NCBI GenBank assembly: GCA_902363045.1
Contig: CABIYX010000009.1
Coordinates: 1-64,000, forward strand
DNA: 64,000 nucleotides
Direction of reading: 5' to 3'
Source of the DNA: Clostridiales bacterium
GTDB lineage: Bacteria > Bacillota > Clostridia > Oscillospirales > Oscillospiraceae
Both the position numbers and the translations under genes were made by a program. The notes beneath the pieces are model-generated. The model did no database searches. It worked only from the letters and a program-made list of their open reading frames with translations, and was not told the DNA's origin. This document shows, piece by piece, positions 1-8,841 of the stretch (positions within the stretch are counted from its first letter, which is position 1; every line of letters starts with the position of its first letter).

Positions 1-6
1 GGCTAT

Positions 7-117
7 AGAAGCCCAGTTCAGTACAGGACCGAACTGGGCTTCTGTTAGCTGCGCTTTTTTGTGTCTACTTTTACTTGACAGATGCACCTGTTCACTCTGA
101 ACAGGCCCGCGTTTTTT
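7..117 (+). terminator. Two hairpins, one with a T-run
   Basis: Arms 7-19 and 31-43 form a 13-bp stem. A second stem (87-93 with 99-105) is followed by CCCGCG and a six-T run at 112-117, as in a rho-independent terminator on the + strand. They probably end a gene left of the window that converges on birA. No gene is visible in 1-129. Confidence 0.5.
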
Positions 118-129
118 CTTCCTCAGTGT

Positions 130-1122
130 CTATACATAGCCGTACATCCCCCGGACAGACACCTCGCCGGCGGACAGGGCGGCCCGTCGGCCGTCCGGAT
201 ACTCCACCACCAGCCGGAACTGGTCATCGATCTCCAGGGCAAAGGCCTCCTCACGGGAGACGGGGGTAATCAGCTGCACCTGGTTGCCCGGGGTCAGACA
301 GTCCGCCCGATACCGGGCCAGATACTCCGCCTTGTTGCCCGGAAATCCGGCGTACATCCGGTCCAGCGCCCGGATGATCTCCACCGCCAGGTCCGCCCGG
401 CGCACCGGACGGCCCAGCTCCTGGGCCAGCGAGACGGCGATGGGGCGCACCTCTGGAAGAAAATCCTCCGGCCGCTGGTTCACATTCACGCCGATGCCGG
501 TGATGAGGTAGTCCAGGGCATTGCTCTCACTCTCCAGGCCCAGCTCTGTGAGGATGCCGCACAGCTTCCGCCCCCCCAGCACGATGTCGTTGGTCCACTT
601 GATCCTGGGCCGCACGCCGCAGGCCGCCTGGATACCGTCGCACACCGCCACCGCCACCCAGGCAGTGAAGTCCACCACCTCCTGAGGCGGGAGGGAGGGC
701 CGCAGCAGGGCGGAGAGGTACAGCCCCGTGCCCCGGGGTGACTGGAAGGAGCGGCCCAGCCGCCCCCGGCCGCCGGTCTGCTCCTCGCTGAGGATGACCA
801 GCCCGTCTGGGGCTCCGGCCATGGCCTGGCGCTTGGCCTCCGTATTGGTGGAGTCAATGACGTCCAGGCACATCAGACGGCTGCCCACATGACAGCCCGC
901 CAGCGGCCCGGCCAGTTCCCCCTCCCGGACCCGGTCCGGGGCCCGCTCCAGCCGATAGCCCCGCTTGGGGGCGGACTGGATCTCATACCCCTCCTGCCGC
1001 AGGGCCTCGATGGCCTTCCACACCGCAGCCCGGCTGATCCCCAGCACCCGGCTCATAGCCTCTCCCGACACATAGGAATCCCCCTGCTCCAGCAGGAGGG
1101 ACAGTACCTTTTCCCGGCTCAT
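130..1122 (-). CDS. birA: Bifunctional biotin ligase / biotin operon repressor BirA
   Basis: Joins biotin to the acceptor lysine of biotin-dependent carboxylases through biotinyl-AMP, and as the loaded dimer represses biotin genes. The 330-residue protein has an N-terminal winged helix (about 1-60, with GISRAAVWKAIEALR) and a BPL/LplA catalytic domain with the GGRGRLGRSF biotin-binding loop near residue 120. Full length with the DNA-binding domain means it can act as regulator as well as ligase. Two BirA-like operators lie in front of bioB at 13714-13787, so its likely target is in this window. Monocistronic, with its own promoter at 1155-1183. Confidence 0.93.
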   Translation of the reverse strand: MSREKVLSLLLEQGDSYVSGEAMSRVLGISRAAVWKAIEALRQEGYEIQSAPKRGYRLERAPDRVREGELAGPLAGCHVGSRLMCLDVIDSTNTEAKRQAMAGAPDGLVILSEEQTGGRGRLGRSFQSPRGTGLYLSALLRPSLPPQEVVDFTAWVAVAVCDGIQAACGVRPRIKWTNDIVLGGRKLCGILTELGLESESNALDYLITGIGVNVNQRPEDFLPEVRPIAVSLAQELGRPVRRADLAVEIIRALDRMYAGFPGNKAEYLARYRADCLTPGNQVQLITPVSREEAFALEIDDQFRLVVEYPDGRRAALSAGEVSVRGMYGYV

Positions 1123-1154
1123 TCCGCTCCGCCTCCCGGTCCTCGTTTTTCTCC

Positions 1155-1183
1155 ATTATAAGAAAAACTTTGTCTCTCGTCAA
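1155..1183 (-). promoter_or_regulatory. birA promoter
   Basis: On the minus strand TTGACG (1178-1183), a 17-nt spacer, and TATAAT (1155-1160). It lies back to back with the acyltransferase promoter on the other strand. Confidence 0.75.
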
Positions 1184-1204
1184 CTGGAGCCGCCGCTCCG
1201 CCCT

Positions 1205-1232
1205 TTGCTTTTCCCCGGCGGCGCGCTATAAT
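1205..1232 (+). promoter_or_regulatory. Acyltransferase promoter
   Basis: TTGCTT (1205-1210), a 16-nt spacer, TATAAT (1227-1232), about 35 nt before the start codon. Confidence 0.65.
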
Positions 1233-1265
1233 GGGGACATAAGCTACCAAAAGGAGGAACCGTCT

Positions 1266-2312
1266 ATGGACTGTCCCCTGTCTTCCCCCTCCGGACCGCC
1301 CCGGCGGATGGCCGAGCTGGATCTGCTCCGCTGTCTGGCCATCCTGATGGTGGTCACCCTCCACGCCGCCGCCCCCCTGCTCTCCGACCCCGCCCTGATG
1401 GGGACGCCCGCCTGGTATTTCTGCCTGCTGCTGGACCCCTTCAGCCGCACCGGCGTCCCTCTTTTCTTCATGCTCAGCGGCTTCCTGCTCCTGCGGGACC
1501 CCCGCACCCTTCAGGTGGCTCCCTTCTACCGCCGCCGCATCCCCCGCCTGGCGGTCCCCCTGGTCCTGTGGAACCTGATCTATGCCCTGGCGGATGCATG
1601 GAGTGCCCGCCGCCCCTTTTCTCCTCTGGAGTATCTGGAGGGCCTGCTGGACCGGGGCTGCTACTACCACATCTGGTTCATCTATCTGCTGCTGGGGCTC
1701 TATCTGCTCGCCCCCTTCCTGAAACGGATCGTGGACCACGCCAGCGGGCGGGAGGTGCTGCTCCTCATCGGGATCATCCTGCTGCCCACCACTCTGCTCC
1801 CCCTGCTGGAGGGGGTCTCCCCCATCCCGGTCCGCCCCATCCCCGCCATGCTGGAGGGCCTGACGGGATACTTCCTGCTGGGCTGGCTGCTGGGGAGCCA
1901 GCCTCCCCGCCCCTCCCTGCGCCCCCTGATCTATCTGGGCGGCGTCCTGGGCTGGGTCTGGGACGTGTGGGCCAACTGGGCCTCCGCCTCTCCAGCCGGG
2001 GTCCCCCTCCCCTCCGCCAGCGGCTACCGCCTGAGCCACTACCTGTGCGCCGCCGCACTGTTCGTCTGGCTCCGGGCCCGCTATGAGCACCGCCCGGTCC
2101 CCGCCGCCCCCCTCTGGGCCCGGCTCTCCCCCCTGGTGTTCGGCGTCTACTGGGTCCATCCCCTGATCCTGACCTGGACGTCCCGGCTGACCGGGGCAAA
2201 CTGGACACCGGGACAATGCCTGCTGTTTCAGTTCCCTGCCACCCTGCTGCTCTCCCTGCCGGCTGCCTGGCTCCTGTCCCGGACCCCGGTGCTGCGGCGG
2301 GTCCTGATGTAG
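1266..2312 (+). CDS. Acyltransferase family 3 membrane protein
   Basis: A 348-residue polytopic membrane protein of the acyltransferase-3/OafA type, which move acetyl or other acyl groups onto cell-surface sugars. The family mark is the first helix RMAELDLLRCLAILMVVTLH with the conserved Arg and His; about ten hydrophobic segments follow (for example FSRTGVPLFFMLSGFLLL and YHIWFIYLLLGLYLLAPF). ATG at 1266 is chosen because AAGGAGG sits 7 nt upstream; a longer in-frame extension to 1170 has no ribosome binding site and runs through the promoter. The acceptor substrate cannot be told from sequence. Confidence 0.8.
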   Translation: MDCPLSSPSGPPRRMAELDLLRCLAILMVVTLHAAAPLLSDPALMGTPAWYFCLLLDPFSRTGVPLFFMLSGFLLLRDPRTLQVAPFYRRRIPRLAVPLVLWNLIYALADAWSARRPFSPLEYLEGLLDRGCYYHIWFIYLLLGLYLLAPFLKRIVDHASGREVLLLIGIILLPTTLLPLLEGVSPIPVRPIPAMLEGLTGYFLLGWLLGSQPPRPSLRPLIYLGGVLGWVWDVWANWASASPAGVPLPSASGYRLSHYLCAAALFVWLRARYEHRPVPAAPLWARLSPLVFGVYWVHPLILTWTSRLTGANWTPGQCLLFQFPATLLLSLPAAWLLSRTPVLRRVLM

Positions 2313-2345
2313 TTCCACTCCCAGCTTTCCGATCCGGATACCAAA

Positions 2346-2379
2346 AGCAGAGCGGCTCCCCTCGGGGAGCCGCTCTGCT
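2346..2379. terminator. Bidirectional terminator hairpin
   Basis: A perfect 15-bp stem (2346-2360 with 2365-2379) with a CTCG loop, between convergent genes. Read on the minus strand it is followed by TTTT. Confidence 0.65.
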
Positions 2380-2405
2380 GCGCGCGTCGAAACGTCTTTT
2401 TACCG

Positions 2406-2600
2406 TCACTGGGGCGGGAAGAACAGCCCGTCCACTGTGGTCTCCAGCTCCCGGGCAAGACGGAAGGCCAGGGAGAGGGTGGGATCATATTTATTATTTT
2501 CGATGGCATTGATGGTCTGACGGGAGACGCCGCAGCGCCTGGCCAGATCCTCCTGGGAGATGCCCCGCTCCTTCCGCAGAGCCCGGATCTGATTTTCCAC
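2406..2600 (-). CDS. Small XRE-family transcriptional regulator
   Basis: A 64-residue Cro/CI-type helix-turn-helix protein made of the DNA-binding domain alone (RCGVSRQTINAIENNKYDP is the recognition region), ending in the family's usual ELETTVDGLF. GTG at 2600 is chosen because GGAGG lies just upstream, inside the 3' end of the preceding membrane gene, with which it overlaps by a few bases of leader. An upstream-extended frame would lie inside that gene. Small XRE proteins paired with a short membrane protein are common in Firmicutes; the two are probably co-transcribed and autoregulated. The target is unknown. Confidence 0.8.
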   Translation of the reverse strand: MENQIRALRKERGISQEDLARRCGVSRQTINAIENNKYDPTLSLAFRLARELETTVDGLFFPPQ

Positions 2601-2607
2601 GGCCCGC

Positions 2608-2913
2608 TCACCCTCCGTATTTGTGCTTGAACCACCCCAGGAAAACGGCATACATCACTGCCGCCACTGTCAGGCGCACAAACGGGGACAGCGGGACCCC
2701 GTCAGACAGCCCCGCCGCCGTCTCGATCACCTCGATGAGGGTCGCGCCCACCATGGCGGTGAAGGCCCACAGACTGGCCCGGCCTACGATGAGCTGCCGC
2801 CGCTCATCCTCCAGCTCCGACCGGAGCAGGGAGAGAAACATCCAGACGATCAGCGCCGCCGACAGCAGCAGAACGCCCAGAAACAGAGCGACGATCCATA
2901 GATCCTTGTCCAT
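2608..2913 (-). CDS. Small membrane protein paired with XRE regulator
   Basis: A 101-residue protein with three predicted membrane helices (near residues 5-28, 48-66 and 78-95). ATG at 2913 is preceded by AAAGGAGG at ideal spacing; an in-frame ATG at 2934 lacks one. First gene of a two-gene operon with the XRE regulator whose GTG start lies 7 nt beyond this gene's stop. The pairing suggests that the membrane protein senses or modulates the regulator, by analogy with other XRE/membrane pairs. I do not recognise a named family with certainty. Confidence 0.7.
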   Translation of the reverse strand: MDKDLWIVALFLGVLLLSAALIVWMFLSLLRSELEDERRQLIVGRASLWAFTAMVGATLIEVIETAAGLSDGVPLSPFVRLTVAAVMYAVFLGWFKHKYGG

Positions 2914-2963
2914 CCAAGCTTCCTCCTTTTTCAATGAAATGTCAAATCTTTTTTACAGTTTTA

Positions 2964-2991
2964 AGATAACACATCCCGTTCGATATGTCAA
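2964..2991 (-). promoter_or_regulatory. Promoter of the XRE/membrane-protein operon
   Basis: Minus strand TTGACA (2986-2991), a 16-nt spacer, TTATCT (2964-2969). A second TTTGACAT lies 3' of it, just before the ribosome binding site, and could be part of an operator. Confidence 0.6.
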
Positions 2992-3010
2992 ACACTTTTT
3001 ACACTTTTGA

Positions 3011-3045
3011 AGAAAAACTGCTCCCTGCCGAAGCAGGGAGCAGTT
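3011..3045 (-). terminator. Terminator of mnmG operon
   Basis: 13-bp stem (3016-3028 with 3033-3045, CGAA loop) followed on the minus strand by TTTTTC. It sits 30 nt after the stop of the hydrolase gene. Confidence 0.8.
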
Positions 3046-3074
3046 CAGCTCATCGAAAAGCCTTTTCCACCACC

Positions 3075-3968
3075 TTAGCGGGCGGGGCGGTAGACCGTGA
3101 CGCCGTCCTGCGTCTCCATGACCAGGTCCCCCCGGTCCACCAGGAACTCGATGAAAAAGCGGATGTTCCGCTCGAACCGCAGGGCGCGGCGGGGCTTGTG
3201 AGAGAGCAGCTTGTAGAACAGGCAGACCCGGCGGACGATGTCGCTGGCGGCCATGGGCCGGTCGATCAGGGCCAGAATCTCCCCGGCCCGCCGCAGAGCC
3301 AGGGCTTGATTGGCGTCGATAAGCCCGTCCAGTTCCTCCCGCCGGGCGATCCCCCGGTGGGCCATAATCAGCTGCTCACAGTCCAGACCCCGCAGCTTCT
3401 CCCGGCTCTCCATCCCCATCCGGTGGGATAGGCAGTAGGGCAGCTTGGCATCCAGCTGCTCCCTGGAGAGAAGAGCGTCCCCCACATAGCACACCCCGTC
3501 CGGGGTGACGGTGGAGATATGCCCAACGGAGTGTCCCGGCGTGTGGAGGATCCGGAACTCCGCCCCGGCGAAGGAGAAGGGGCCGTCCCCATCGGGGATG
3601 AGCACGTCCGGCGTGTGGACCAGACCGGCGGCGTCCTGCTCTACCATGTCCGGGGAGAGGAGCAGAAAATAGCACTTCAGGCTCAACAGGCTGGCGCACA
3701 TCCCAGCCTCCCGGGAGGTGAGGGCCACGGGGATGTGGTATTTCTCCTGAAAATAGCGGTTGTTTCCCCCGTGGTCCACATGGGCGTGGGAGCACAGGAC
3801 GCCCGCCGGAGCAAGGCCGTGGTCCAGCAGGGTCTGCTCCAGCTCCTCCCGCTCCTGGGCCAGTCCCGTGTCCATCAGGATACAGCGGCCGCCGTCCAGC
3901 CGGTAGAGGGGGATGAACTCCAGCCCCTCCAGCACCCAGGTATTTCCTTTTACTTGTGTCAGCTTCAT
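3075..3968 (-). CDS. MBL-fold metallo-hydrolase
   Basis: A 297-residue metallo-beta-lactamase-fold enzyme. The metal-binding HxHxDH motif is seen as SHAHVDHGGN near residue 60, then a TPGHSVGH His site near 143 and a later MAHRGI His. The C-terminal third has a winged-helix-like stretch (MAASDIVRRVCLFYKLL). The start codon overlaps the mnmG stop by one base (TGATG), so it is translated after mnmG in the same operon. The family covers glyoxalase II, RNases and lactonases; the substrate here is not apparent. Confidence 0.85.
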   Translation of the reverse strand: MKLTQVKGNTWVLEGLEFIPLYRLDGGRCILMDTGLAQEREELEQTLLDHGLAPAGVLCSHAHVDHGGNNRYFQEKYHIPVALTSREAGMCASLLSLKCYFLLLSPDMVEQDAAGLVHTPDVLIPDGDGPFSFAGAEFRILHTPGHSVGHISTVTPDGVCYVGDALLSREQLDAKLPYCLSHRMGMESREKLRGLDCEQLIMAHRGIARREELDGLIDANQALALRRAGEILALIDRPMAASDIVRRVCLFYKLLSHKPRRALRFERNIRFFIEFLVDRGDLVMETQDGVTVYRPAR

Positions 3969-5878
3969 CAGCGCCCTCCCGAGTGGTCATGTGGCACGGG
4001 GGTCTCCCCGCTTCTCTGCTTCAAATATACCATCAGCACCGCCACGTCCGCCGGAGACACCCCAGACACCCGGCTGGCCTGTCCCAGGTTCTTGGGGCGG
4101 ATGCGGTCCAGCTTCTGCCGGGCCTCCAGCCGCAGGCCCTTGATGGCGCTGTACTCCAGCCCCTCCGGGAGCGGTGTGCGCTCCAGCCGCTTCATCTCCT
4201 CCACCTGGCGGAGCTGGCGGCTGATATAGCCCTGGTATTTCACGGTGATCTCCACCGCCTCCTGCACTGCCGGCGGGAGCTCCGGCCGGGCCGGGTCCAG
4301 TGCGGCCAGTTCCCTATACCGGATGGGAGGGCGGCGGAGCAGATCGGCCAGCCGTGCCCCGTTGGGGGCGGCCGGCTCGCCGCGGCTGCGGAGGAACTCC
4401 TCCAGCGCGGGACTGGGGGCCACACCGGCGTGCTCCAGCCGCCTGCACTCCCGATCCACCGAGGCATATTTTGCCTCCACCGCCTCCAGCTGTGCCTGGG
4501 GCACCAGCCCCAGCCGGCAGCCGATGGCGGTCAGCCGCTGGTCCGCGTTGTCCTGCCGGTGGAGCAGGCGATACTCCGTCCGGGAGGTCATCATCCGGTA
4601 GGGCTCGTTGGTCCCCTTGGTGACCAGGTCGTCGATGAGCACCCCGATATATCCCTGGTCCCGGCGGAGGACCAGAGGCTCCCTCCCCTGAATTTTCAGC
4701 GCGGCGTTCACGCCGGCAACAAAGCCTTGGGCGGCGGCCTCCTCATAGCCGGAGGAGCCGTTGAACTGCCCGGCCCCGTACAGTCCGGAGATCTTCTTCG
4801 TCTCCAGGGTGGGCTCCAGCTCGGTGGGGTCCACGCAGTCGTACTCGATGGCATAGGCGCACCGGGTCATTTCCGCCCGCTCCAGTCCGGGGATGGTGTG
4901 GAGCATCTTCAGCTGCACCTCCTCCGGAAGAGAGGAGGAGAACCCCTGGATGTACAGCTCCTCGGTATCCAGACCCATAGGCTCGATGAACAGCAGGTGC
5001 CGCTCCTTGTCGGCAAAGCGGACCACCTTGTCCTCGATTGAGGGGCAGTACCGGGGGCCGACCCCCTCAATGACCCCGGAGAACAGGGGGGAGCGGTCCA
5101 GATTGGCCCGGATGACGGCGTGGGTCTCCGGCGTGGTGGCGGTGAGCCAGCATACCGCCCGGTTGGGCGGCTGCTTCTCTGTGGAGAAGGAGAAGGGCTG
5201 GGCGTCCTCATCTCCCGGCTGGACCTCCAGCTTGGAGAAATCCACGCTGCGGGCGTTCACCCGGGGGGGCGTCCCAGTCTTGAAACGGCGGATGGACAGC
5301 CCCAGATCTACCAGGCACTGGGTCAGGGGCAGGGCGGCGGCCAGGCCGTCCGGCCCGGAGTCCCGGACCACCTCGCCCACGATGGTGCGCCCCCCCAGAT
5401 ACGTGCCGGTGGCTATGACAGCCGCCTTCACGCCATAGACGGCCCCGGTGTGGGTGACCACTCCGGACACCGCGCCGCCCTCCGTGAGGATCTCCACCAC
5501 CTCGGCCTGCTTCACCCACAGGTTCTCCTGAAGCTCCAGGGTGTGCTTCATCACCTTCTGGTACTCCCGCCGGTCCGCCTGGGCCCGCAGGGACCAGACC
5601 GCGGGGCCCTTCCCCCGGTTCAGGATGCGGTACTGGATACAGGCCCGGTCGGCAGCCCGGCCCATCTCGCCCCCCAGGGCGTCCAGTTCCCGGACCAGGT
5701 GGCCCTTTCCGGTACCGCCGATGGCCGGGTTGCAGGGCATATTGCCCACCGCATCCAGGTTAACGGTGAAGCACAGGGTGCGCAGCCCCATCCGGGCGGC
5801 GGCCAGGGCAGCCTCAATGCCCGCGTGGCCCGCGCCGATGACCGCGATGTCAAATTCTCCCGCGTCGTAGTGAATCAT
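3968..5878 (-). CDS. mnmG: tRNA uridine-5-carboxymethylaminomethyl synthesis enzyme MnmG
   Basis: FAD-dependent enzyme that, with the GTPase MnmE, modifies C5 of the wobble uridine of certain tRNAs. The 636-residue product has the N-terminal Rossmann motif [17 protein letters not shown], the [16 protein letters not shown] segment and the ATGTYLGG loop, and full family length. ATG at 5878 gives the usual short lead before the FAD motif; an upstream-extended frame has non-conserved sequence over the promoter. MnmE is not in the window. First gene of an operon with the MBL-fold hydrolase. Confidence 0.95.
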   Translation of the reverse strand: MIHYDAGEFDIAVIGAGHAGIEAALAAARMGLRTLCFTVNLDAVGNMPCNPAIGGTGKGHLVRELDALGGEMGRAADRACIQYRILNRGKGPAVWSLRAQADRREYQKVMKHTLELQENLWVKQAEVVEILTEGGAVSGVVTHTGAVYGVKAAVIATGTYLGGRTIVGEVVRDSGPDGLAAALPLTQCLVDLGLSIRRFKTGTPPRVNARSVDFSKLEVQPGDEDAQPFSFSTEKQPPNRAVCWLTATTPETHAVIRANLDRSPLFSGVIEGVGPRYCPSIEDKVVRFADKERHLLFIEPMGLDTEELYIQGFSSSLPEEVQLKMLHTIPGLERAEMTRCAYAIEYDCVDPTELEPTLETKKISGLYGAGQFNGSSGYEEAAAQGFVAGVNAALKIQGREPLVLRRDQGYIGVLIDDLVTKGTNEPYRMMTSRTEYRLLHRQDNADQRLTAIGCRLGLVPQAQLEAVEAKYASVDRECRRLEHAGVAPSPALEEFLRSRGEPAAPNGARLADLLRRPPIRYRELAALDPARPELPPAVQEAVEITVKYQGYISRQLRQVEEMKRLERTPLPEGLEYSAIKGLRLEARQKLDRIRPKNLGQASRVSGVSPADVAVLMVYLKQRSGETPVPHDHSGGR

Positions 5879-5937
5879 AGCAAATTCCTCTTTGGTTCCG
5901 ATCTGGCCCCGGGCGTCCGCCGCCTGGGAACCGGGAT

Positions 5938-5966
5938 ATTGTATCACAGTTTGACCATAGGGACAA
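5938..5966 (-). promoter_or_regulatory. mnmG promoter
   Basis: Minus strand TTGTCC (5961-5966), 17-nt spacer, TACAAT (5938-5943), about 60 nt before the start. Confidence 0.65.
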
Positions 5967-6111
5967 GAGGAGTCCAGGCCGCCCCGGCCTCTTTTCCTCC
6001 TCCGGCCCGGCACAGGGGAAAAGCTGGAATATCCCGGGGACAGGCGGGACAGAATAACAGCAGATCATGGGAGCAGGGCGCGCCGCAGCTCCTAGAAAGG
6101 ACGTGACATAC

Positions 6112-6393
6112 ATGGTAAAGGGCATCACCCGCCAGGTCATCCTGGTCAAATCCCCCGACCCAAAGCTGTTTGAAGAGGCGATCTTCATCGTGAAGGAGGA
6201 GGCGCTGGCCCGGGAGGGGGTCAGCGCCGACCAGGTGCTCCGCCAGGCCAGGCAGGCGGCGGACGGATATTTGAAAGGGAGCCGGGCCTGGGACCGGAGG
6301 CTGGGCCGGTTCGCCGGGCTTGCCGGTCCCTTCTGGGGGGCGGCGGGGGCCCTGCTGGCCTCCGGCGTCTGGTGCGCCTGGCTGTTTTTATAA
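6112..6393 (+). CDS. Small conserved protein with C-terminal membrane anchor
   Basis: A 93-residue protein: a basic, charged N-terminal part (VKGITRQVILVKSPDPKLFEEAIFIVKEEA) predicted as strand plus helix, then one C-terminal membrane helix from about residue 70. ATG at 6112 follows GAAAGGACGTGACATAC and starts the natural-looking protein; an extension to 6067 lacks a ribosome binding site. Function not recognised. It runs divergently from mnmG and ends in a hairpin. Confidence 0.7.
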   Translation: MVKGITRQVILVKSPDPKLFEEAIFIVKEEALAREGVSADQVLRQARQAADGYLKGSRAWDRRLGRFAGLAGPFWGAAGALLASGVWCAWLFL

Positions 6394-6419
6394 AGAATAA
6401 AAGACAGGAGACCATGCAA

Positions 6420-6451
6420 AAGGCCGGGGCTTTCACGGAGGCCCCGGCCTT
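6420..6451 (+). terminator. Terminator hairpin
   Basis: 11-bp GC-rich stem (6420-6430 with 6441-6451), followed after nine bases by TTTTTT. Confidence 0.6.
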
Positions 6452-6560
6452 GTCTTACCCTTTTTTCAGCGGCATCCATAGAATTTTTTCATATTTCTAT
6501 GGGAGGACGGAGAAAAACGTGATATAATTTAGCCAAACAGACGAGAGGGAGGGATCCGGC

Positions 6561-7892
6561 ATGGAGCAGGAGAAGCGCCGCCTGCGGAGGCGGGCCGCCC
6601 GGTGGGAGCGGCGTCTGCTCACCGCCCTGGCCACGGCGCTGAGCGCCGAGCTGTTCGTCAACGTGTGGGTGGACAACTTCCGGGTATCAGGGGCGGTGGT
6701 GCTCTACCCGGTGCTGCTGGTGACCCTGATGCAGGACAGCCGGAAACCGGACACCGGGGTGCTCACCAGCTGCATGGTACTTCTGGTGCGGTGCCTTCTG
6801 GGGATGCTGGGGGGCGCGGGGGCGGCGGAGATCCTGCTGCGTGAGTACCCGGGCGCCATCTTCTACCTCTGCTATGAGGGGCTGTTCTGTCTGGTCCTGC
6901 GGGACAGGGCGCAGGCATCTCTTCCCCAGCTGTGGCGGAGCTTCTGGCTATGCGATACCCTCTCCAACGTCATCAACCTCACCCTGTCCAAGGGCTCGCT
7001 CCCGGACCTGACCTCTCTGTCCGGCCTGGTGCTGCTGGGGCTGGCCCGGTCCCTGCTGGCTGCAGGGGTGCTGTGGGGGATCCGCCGATCCCGCCGGCTC
7101 CTGCTGGTGGAGGAGCACGAGCGCCGCTATCAGCGGCTGTTCCTCATGACTGCCAACCTGAAAAACGAGCTCTATTTTTTGAAAAAGGACGCGGAGAACA
7201 TTGAGGGCATCATGACCCGGGCCTACCGGCTGTATGAGCAGCTGGGGGAGCAGGACTGTCCGGAGGAGCTGCGTCAGCTGGCTCTGTCCATCGCCCGGGA
7301 CGTCCACGAGGTGAAAAAGGACAACCTGAGCATCATCCGGGGCATCGAGGGCGAGGTAGCCGGCACCGGGACCGACAACGACGAGCAGATGTGGATCTCC
7401 GACCTGTTCCACATCCTTCAGGACACCATGGGGCACATCCTGGGGGAGGAACGGGAACAGATCGCCATCCAGTGCCACTATGAGGCTGACTTCGCCACCG
7501 AGGAGCACTACCGCCTCATGTCCATCCTGAAAAACCTGGTGATGAACGCCGCCGAGGCCATCCAGAGCGGCCGGGGCACCGGGGCCATCTGGGTGGAGGA
7601 GCAGCTGGTGGGGGACGATCTGGTGTTCACAGTCCAGGACAACGGCCCCGGCATCTCCCCCCGGGCCATGCAGAATCTGTTCCGGGTGGGCTACTCCACC
7701 AAGTTCAACCCGGAGACGGGGAATATTAGCCGGGGGATCGGCCTGCCCGCTGTGGAGTTCATGGTCCAAGAGCTGGGCGGAACCATTCAGGTAGACAGCG
7801 GGCCGGGTACAGTCCCCGGCGGAACAGACGCCACAGGGGCCTGTTTTCGGGTGACCATCCCGAGGACGGCCATGGAGAAGGGAGCAGTATGA
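6561..7892 (+). CDS. Sensor histidine kinase, GlnK/YcbA-like
   Basis: A 443-residue membrane sensor. About six membrane helices fill residues 15-180. A dimerisation helix follows with DVHEVKKD, whose His249 is the likely phospho-acceptor. The ATPase part shows the N box (LKNLVMNAAEAI), G1 (DNGPGI) and G2 (GRGIGLPAVEF-type). GGAGGG precedes the ATG, and the gene overlaps the response regulator by 4 nt (ATGA). By family and partner it resembles glutamine-sensing GlnK of Bacillus; the ligand is an inference. A TATAAT -10 lies at 6523-6528 with a weak -35. Confidence 0.85.
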   Translation: MEQEKRRLRRRAARWERRLLTALATALSAELFVNVWVDNFRVSGAVVLYPVLLVTLMQDSRKPDTGVLTSCMVLLVRCLLGMLGGAGAAEILLREYPGAIFYLCYEGLFCLVLRDRAQASLPQLWRSFWLCDTLSNVINLTLSKGSLPDLTSLSGLVLLGLARSLLAAGVLWGIRRSRRLLLVEEHERRYQRLFLMTANLKNELYFLKKDAENIEGIMTRAYRLYEQLGEQDCPEELRQLALSIARDVHEVKKDNLSIIRGIEGEVAGTGTDNDEQMWISDLFHILQDTMGHILGEEREQIAIQCHYEADFATEEHYRLMSILKNLVMNAAEAIQSGRGTGAIWVEEQLVGDDLVFTVQDNGPGISPRAMQNLFRVGYSTKFNPETGNISRGIGLPAVEFMVQELGGTIQVDSGPGTVPGGTDATGACFRVTIPRTAMEKGAV

Positions 7893-8725
7893 GGATCTAT
7901 ATTGTAGAGGACGACACCTCCGTGATCGGGATCCTGGAGGACATCGTGGAGGGAAACGAGCTGGGCGTCGTGTGCGGCGACAGCGGCGGGGAGCCGGTGG
8001 ATCTGGGCCAGATCCTGGCCCTGAACCCCGACCTGATCCTGGTGGACCTGCTGATGCCCCAGAAGGACGGCATCCAGGTGGTGCGGGAGCTGAAGGAGCA
8101 GGGCTGCCGGGCCAAGTTCATTATGATCTCTCAGGTGAGCAACAAGGAGATGGTGGCCAAGGCTTATTTGGCCGGGGTGGACTTTTTCATCAATAAGCCC
8201 ATCAACCTCATCGAAGTGCGCCAGGTCGTGCTGAATGTGCGCCGCCAGCTGGAAAATGAGCGGGACCTCCACACCATTCAGAGCGTCTTTGCAGAAAAGG
8301 CCGCTCCGGTGGGACGGCGCAGCCGCCTGGAAGCCCAGCGCAAGCGGATCCAGACCACCCTGAGCCAGCTGGGGATGGCGGGAGAAAAGGGCGCCCGGGA
8401 CATCATGGAGCTGTGTATGTTCCTTTTGGAGCAGGGGCAGCAGGTCAGTCAGGTGGGGGTCGGCGCCCTGTGCGCCCAGCTCAGCGACAGCCCCAAATCC
8501 ATGGAGCAGAGGGCCAGGCGGGCGGTGGAGCGGGGACTGCACCACCTGGCCAGTTTGGGGCTGGAGGACTACGGCAACGAGATCTTCACCCTGTACGCCT
8601 CCCGCCTGTTCCCCTTCCAGGAGGTGCGGGCCGAGATGGCCTGCATCCAGGGCCGGGGACCCAAGGGCAAGGCCAACCTCAAGCGCTTCCTGGACGGGAT
8701 GCTGGTGCTGGTGGAGGAGGACTGA
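7889..8725 (+). CDS. Response regulator, GlnL/YcbB-like
   Basis: A 278-residue regulator with an N-terminal receiver domain (acidic EDD near residue 7, DLILVDLLMP phospho-acceptor Asp near 54, Lys in FINKPINL near 110) and a C-terminal YcbB-type DNA-binding domain (about 145-278; SPKSMEQRARRAVERGLHHLASLGLEDYGNE). In Bacillus this domain goes with glutamine-dependent activation of glsA-glnT. Translationally coupled to the kinase. No glutaminase or glutamine transporter gene lies next to it, so the regulon must be elsewhere. Confidence 0.85.
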   Translation: MRIYIVEDDTSVIGILEDIVEGNELGVVCGDSGGEPVDLGQILALNPDLILVDLLMPQKDGIQVVRELKEQGCRAKFIMISQVSNKEMVAKAYLAGVDFFINKPINLIEVRQVVLNVRRQLENERDLHTIQSVFAEKAAPVGRRSRLEAQRKRIQTTLSQLGMAGEKGARDIMELCMFLLEQGQQVSQVGVGALCAQLSDSPKSMEQRARRAVERGLHHLASLGLEDYGNEIFTLYASRLFPFQEVRAEMACIQGRGPKGKANLKRFLDGMLVLVEED

Positions 8726-8768
8726 GCCTCTCCTCCACACCCTCTCCAGGCGGCAGGCCCGGCAGAAA

Positions 8769-8823
8769 AAATCAAAGCCTGTGGAACACGCGGCTCCGCC
8801 GCGTGTTCCACAGGCTTTGATTT
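8769..8823. terminator. Strong bidirectional terminator
   Basis: A perfect 26-bp stem (8769-8794 with 8798-8823) with a TCC loop and A/T flanks on both sides, placed between the two-component system and the convergent ABC operon. Confidence 0.85.
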
Positions 8824-8841
8824 GTTATGACCTCCCCGCCC

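Noticed and set aside
1119..2318. 399-residue Gln/Gly-rich frame on the minus strand
   Set aside because: Antisense of the acyltransferase gene; GC-rich hosts give long open shadows.
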